A stretch of 64,000 bases of DNA. Origin: Montifringilla adamsi. Lineage: Eukaryota; Chordata; Aves; Passeriformes; Passeridae. The position numbers and the translations under genes are program-made. Below, piece by piece: positions 61,316 through 64,000 of this stretch. The DNA lies in the NCBI GenBank assembly GCA_017590115.1, contig JAGGNK010008670.1, forward strand, positions 7,161,541-7,225,540, given 5' to 3'. The notes below the pieces were generated by a model, which did no database searches, was not told the DNA's origin, and saw nothing but the letters and a program-made list of their open reading frames with translations. Every line of letters begins with the position of its first letter. Positions within the stretch are counted from its first letter, which is position 1.

Positions 61316-63350
61316 TAGCAGAGGCAAATGCATCTCTTGAAGCAATATTTTTTTGTCAATGAAGAGTAAAAAATATAGGGAGAAAAAAGGAATACTTATT
61401 TAAATTAGTTTTCTTACTAGGAAGAGTTCAAACTGTACCGCTTCTCTTTCTTCCATTAAACTGTAAGCTGCCCCTCTGCTGCTCAGGTTTTGGACAGCTG
61501 GACTTTACAACAATCTCTACCAGTTCTCCTGTCCTGTCGTTGTGCAGCTTGCAGGTCAAAGGGAGCATGATCTGCCTGAAGCCTTAAGCACTACTGTAAA
61601 ATAAATCCTTGATAACTGCTAGTATAAATTACTTTGAACCAAAGATTGTGGTGTCAGATTCAGGTGTACAAAAAAAGTTGAAACTTTTTCACTTCTTGTG
61701 GAGAGGTGTGATTTAAATTGTGTAAATGTAACATAGTGTAAAATACTGAATTTTTTTTTCTTCCTGTAAGAGGGAATGCAGAGTCTAAAGATGAAATATG
61801 AAACTGCTTTGAGATGAGGATCTAGAGAAAATGCTGATGATTTGTCACAACTGTTCATCATTGTACTAAACCTGTTTTGTTTTCCTGCTCAAATTCCTGA
61901 CAGATAATGGCAATCTGACATTCTTACTGTTTTCATTTTATTGCAAAAAAGATCCACAGAGAAGGGGCTGAAACCAAGTAGTGTTATTACATTGCAAGGC
62001 TCTTAGTCTCTTAAGATTGATTTCTTGAGTAACATAAGCTGTTTCTACTGCAGTCATGTGAATATTTTGAAGTTGCTCTTGCTTAATGTGAAATTCCATT
62101 ACTGGTTGAAAGGAACCCGTGGTTATGCTGCTTAACTGTCTCCAAGCACATGAAATTGTGCACTTTTCCCCCTGCAGATGAGCCCAGAGCAATTATAAAT
62201 ATTTGAGGGACATCTTCAAAATAATGTGCCTAAGAAATTGTTCTGATTTATAATCAAAGATTTTGTTACTTCACCTTGGCCTGTAGGGTGACTGTGGGAA
62301 AGAAAACTGTCATCTTAATTTTTGTGTCCAAAATTTATGATCCTTGCCAGCCTCATGCCCCAGTGTGGCAAGAGCCTTTTGCACTCTTTTGCAGGGCTAC
62401 AGTGTCTTGTGTTTTCTCTTGGAACCTGAGCCTCTGGCAGTAGGGTATAACTGAGGTCTCGGGGAATTTTACAGACTTTACGACACTGCTCCAAGGGTTT
62501 CCAGCAGAAGCTGCTTGAGCCTGACATTGATTTTGTTTAGCAGCAGACTTGGTTCACTCTGTGGCCATGTCCCAGCTCTGGTTTGGTTGTGTTTTTCCTC
62601 TTTGTTATGGAAGCAGATTGCCTAAGACACTATATGAGTTATTTTGCTGACCAAGTATCAGTATGAAAGCTCTTGATTCTGAGGTTCACTTCATCTTGGG
62701 TGCCATTGGATCCAAAGTTAAACCTCCCAGAGGATCTTTAAAAGCTCAGTGTAGCAGAGATTCTGCTTCAAGTGGTATATCCATAAGGAATGTTGTCATT
62801 AATGATTTCTGAAGCTTTGGGGATGAGGACACTGCCCTCATGTCTGTGTTCTAATTATGCTGAAATGTTTAATATAAATTCAGTGTTTTTATTGAAGCCT
62901 TTCCTTGGCATAATGATGTATTTGGTTTAGTTATTGTTTCTGTTAATTCTAATGCCCCCTGCTGCTGAGGAAATGGCATGTGCTCTATAAATGGAATTAT
63001 AAATATGTTAAAGGATACAAATTGGAGTGCTTTAAGAGTACAAGTGGATATTTGGGAAGCAAGAAGTGATGCTATATTAGAGTGCAATAACATCTTCTGG
63101 GCAAAATAAATCCAAACACATACTGAAAATAAGCAAGGGATAACTGCAACACACCTACTGCGGGAATGTGTATAAACATCTGAGTGTGTGTGTATATATG
63201 AACCACTTTTTGCACATTTCTGGTAGAAGGGAAGGAGTAGGATAAGTAAATTTTAGAAAAAGGTAAACAACCATCACTGGGAAAGATAGTGAAAAGTGAA
63301 AACTGCTGATCATTCAGAGACTTTTCCTATTTTTCTTTTTTAATTCATTT
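61316..63350. other. Noncoding stretch, nothing identified
   Basis: Mixed AT-rich DNA with frames below 85 codons (61938-62192 minus is the longest). I see no repeat, hairpin of note or RNA gene. Confidence 0.5.
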
Positions 63351-63495
63351 GCTTTGTCTGAATGCCCTTTTCTTTTTTTGTGTTTTTGGGGGGTTTTTTT
63401 TGTTGGGTTTGGTGGTTGGTTTTGTTTTGGTGTTTTCTTTTTCCTTTTTTTTTTAATTTGTGTGTGTGTGTGTGTATTTTTTTTTTCTTCCTTCT
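63351..63495. repeat. T/G-rich low-complexity tract with (TG)8 microsatellite
   Basis: Runs of T alternate with G-rich units (G6, TTGGG, GGTTGGTT), then T10 and a TG dinucleotide array of eight and a half units (63459-63475), then another T run. Similar T/G tracts occur at 28140-28210, 36465-36510 and 58375-58425. The 65-codon minus frame across it is a lysine/proline artefact. Confidence 0.9.
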
Positions 63496-64000
63496 TTGAG
63501 ACAAAACCCATTCAGCTTTGGTAAAGATATGCTACTTTAACAGGAATAAAATGTTGTAGTTACAGACTTGATGGGTGACTCAAGTTTTTATGTGTGGAAT
63601 TTTTCATCATGGAATTTTCTCTTCAGAATTTAATAATCCGGAAAATTTAATATGGTTTGAAAATTGCTTGACACAGATTATTAGTCAGCATTATCATAAG
63701 GAAACAGGGAGTAAAGACTGTTTGAACAAGATGGAACTTGCTTTATGACCCTGAAGACATACTTCAGTGTTATTTGAAGATGAGGTAAAAATTCAATAAT
63801 ATTGTGAAAGAAAATTAAGACTATCATGACAAGGTAGAATGAACCATTAGAATGCAGTAGATAAATACGCTGTAGATCTAAATAAAGCTCAAGAAGAATA
63901 GAATTTTGCTGAAAAAGATATTAGTTTAAATATAGCAAGAAAGATGATTCATAAATGAATATTCATTGTGAGACACAACCTTGGAAATGAAGCCAGAGAA

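Overview
The window looks like intergenic or deep intronic DNA from a bird, possibly a songbird. Three things point that way: a CR1 retroposon 3' end in its usual avian form (43851-43884), an LTR of a type widespread in avian genomes with the features of an ERVL-like element (34676-35287), and an overall very low density of interspersed repeats in AT-rich DNA. Two decayed MIR-type SINE copies (18822-18955 and 28705-28862) fit an amniote. No operon, ribosome binding site, prokaryotic gene or CRISPR array was seen.

No intact protein-coding gene, rRNA or tRNA could be supported. The longest open frames are 80-137 codons, have low-complexity or unstructured translations, and are what AT-rich noncoding DNA gives by chance. 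Small exons of a gene with very large introns cannot be excluded by eye.

Layout. 1-4060 is AT-rich with a 35-base T run. 4061-4330 is a CpG-retaining, GC-rich island. 4331-18821 is AT-rich DNA with two notable hairpins (7820-7858 and 9102-9135) and a GC-richer patch near 16220-16400. 18822-28862 carries the two MIR relics, a striking 28-position inverted repeat (21745-21804) and a weak candidate for a decayed coding sequence on the minus strand (about 26058-27438). 34676-35287 is the solo LTR, followed by a 25-base palindrome at 36916. 40045-40790 is the most informative feature: a broken reverse transcriptase of a LINE that resembles the L2-type branch rather than avian CR1. 43851 holds the CR1 tail. 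47400-48470 is GC-richer and has two short tandem duplications. 49640-54680 and 59500-59840 contain several stretches that keep CpG dinucleotides and homeodomain-like TAATTA cores, which makes them candidates for conserved regulatory elements. 58924-58999 is a cluster of three hairpins. The last 650 bases include a T/G-rich tract with a short TG microsatellite.

No genes work together here. If the window has a function it is most likely regulatory, for a gene outside it. The observations most worth following are the L2-like reverse transcriptase relic, the 21745 hairpin and the CpG-retaining elements.
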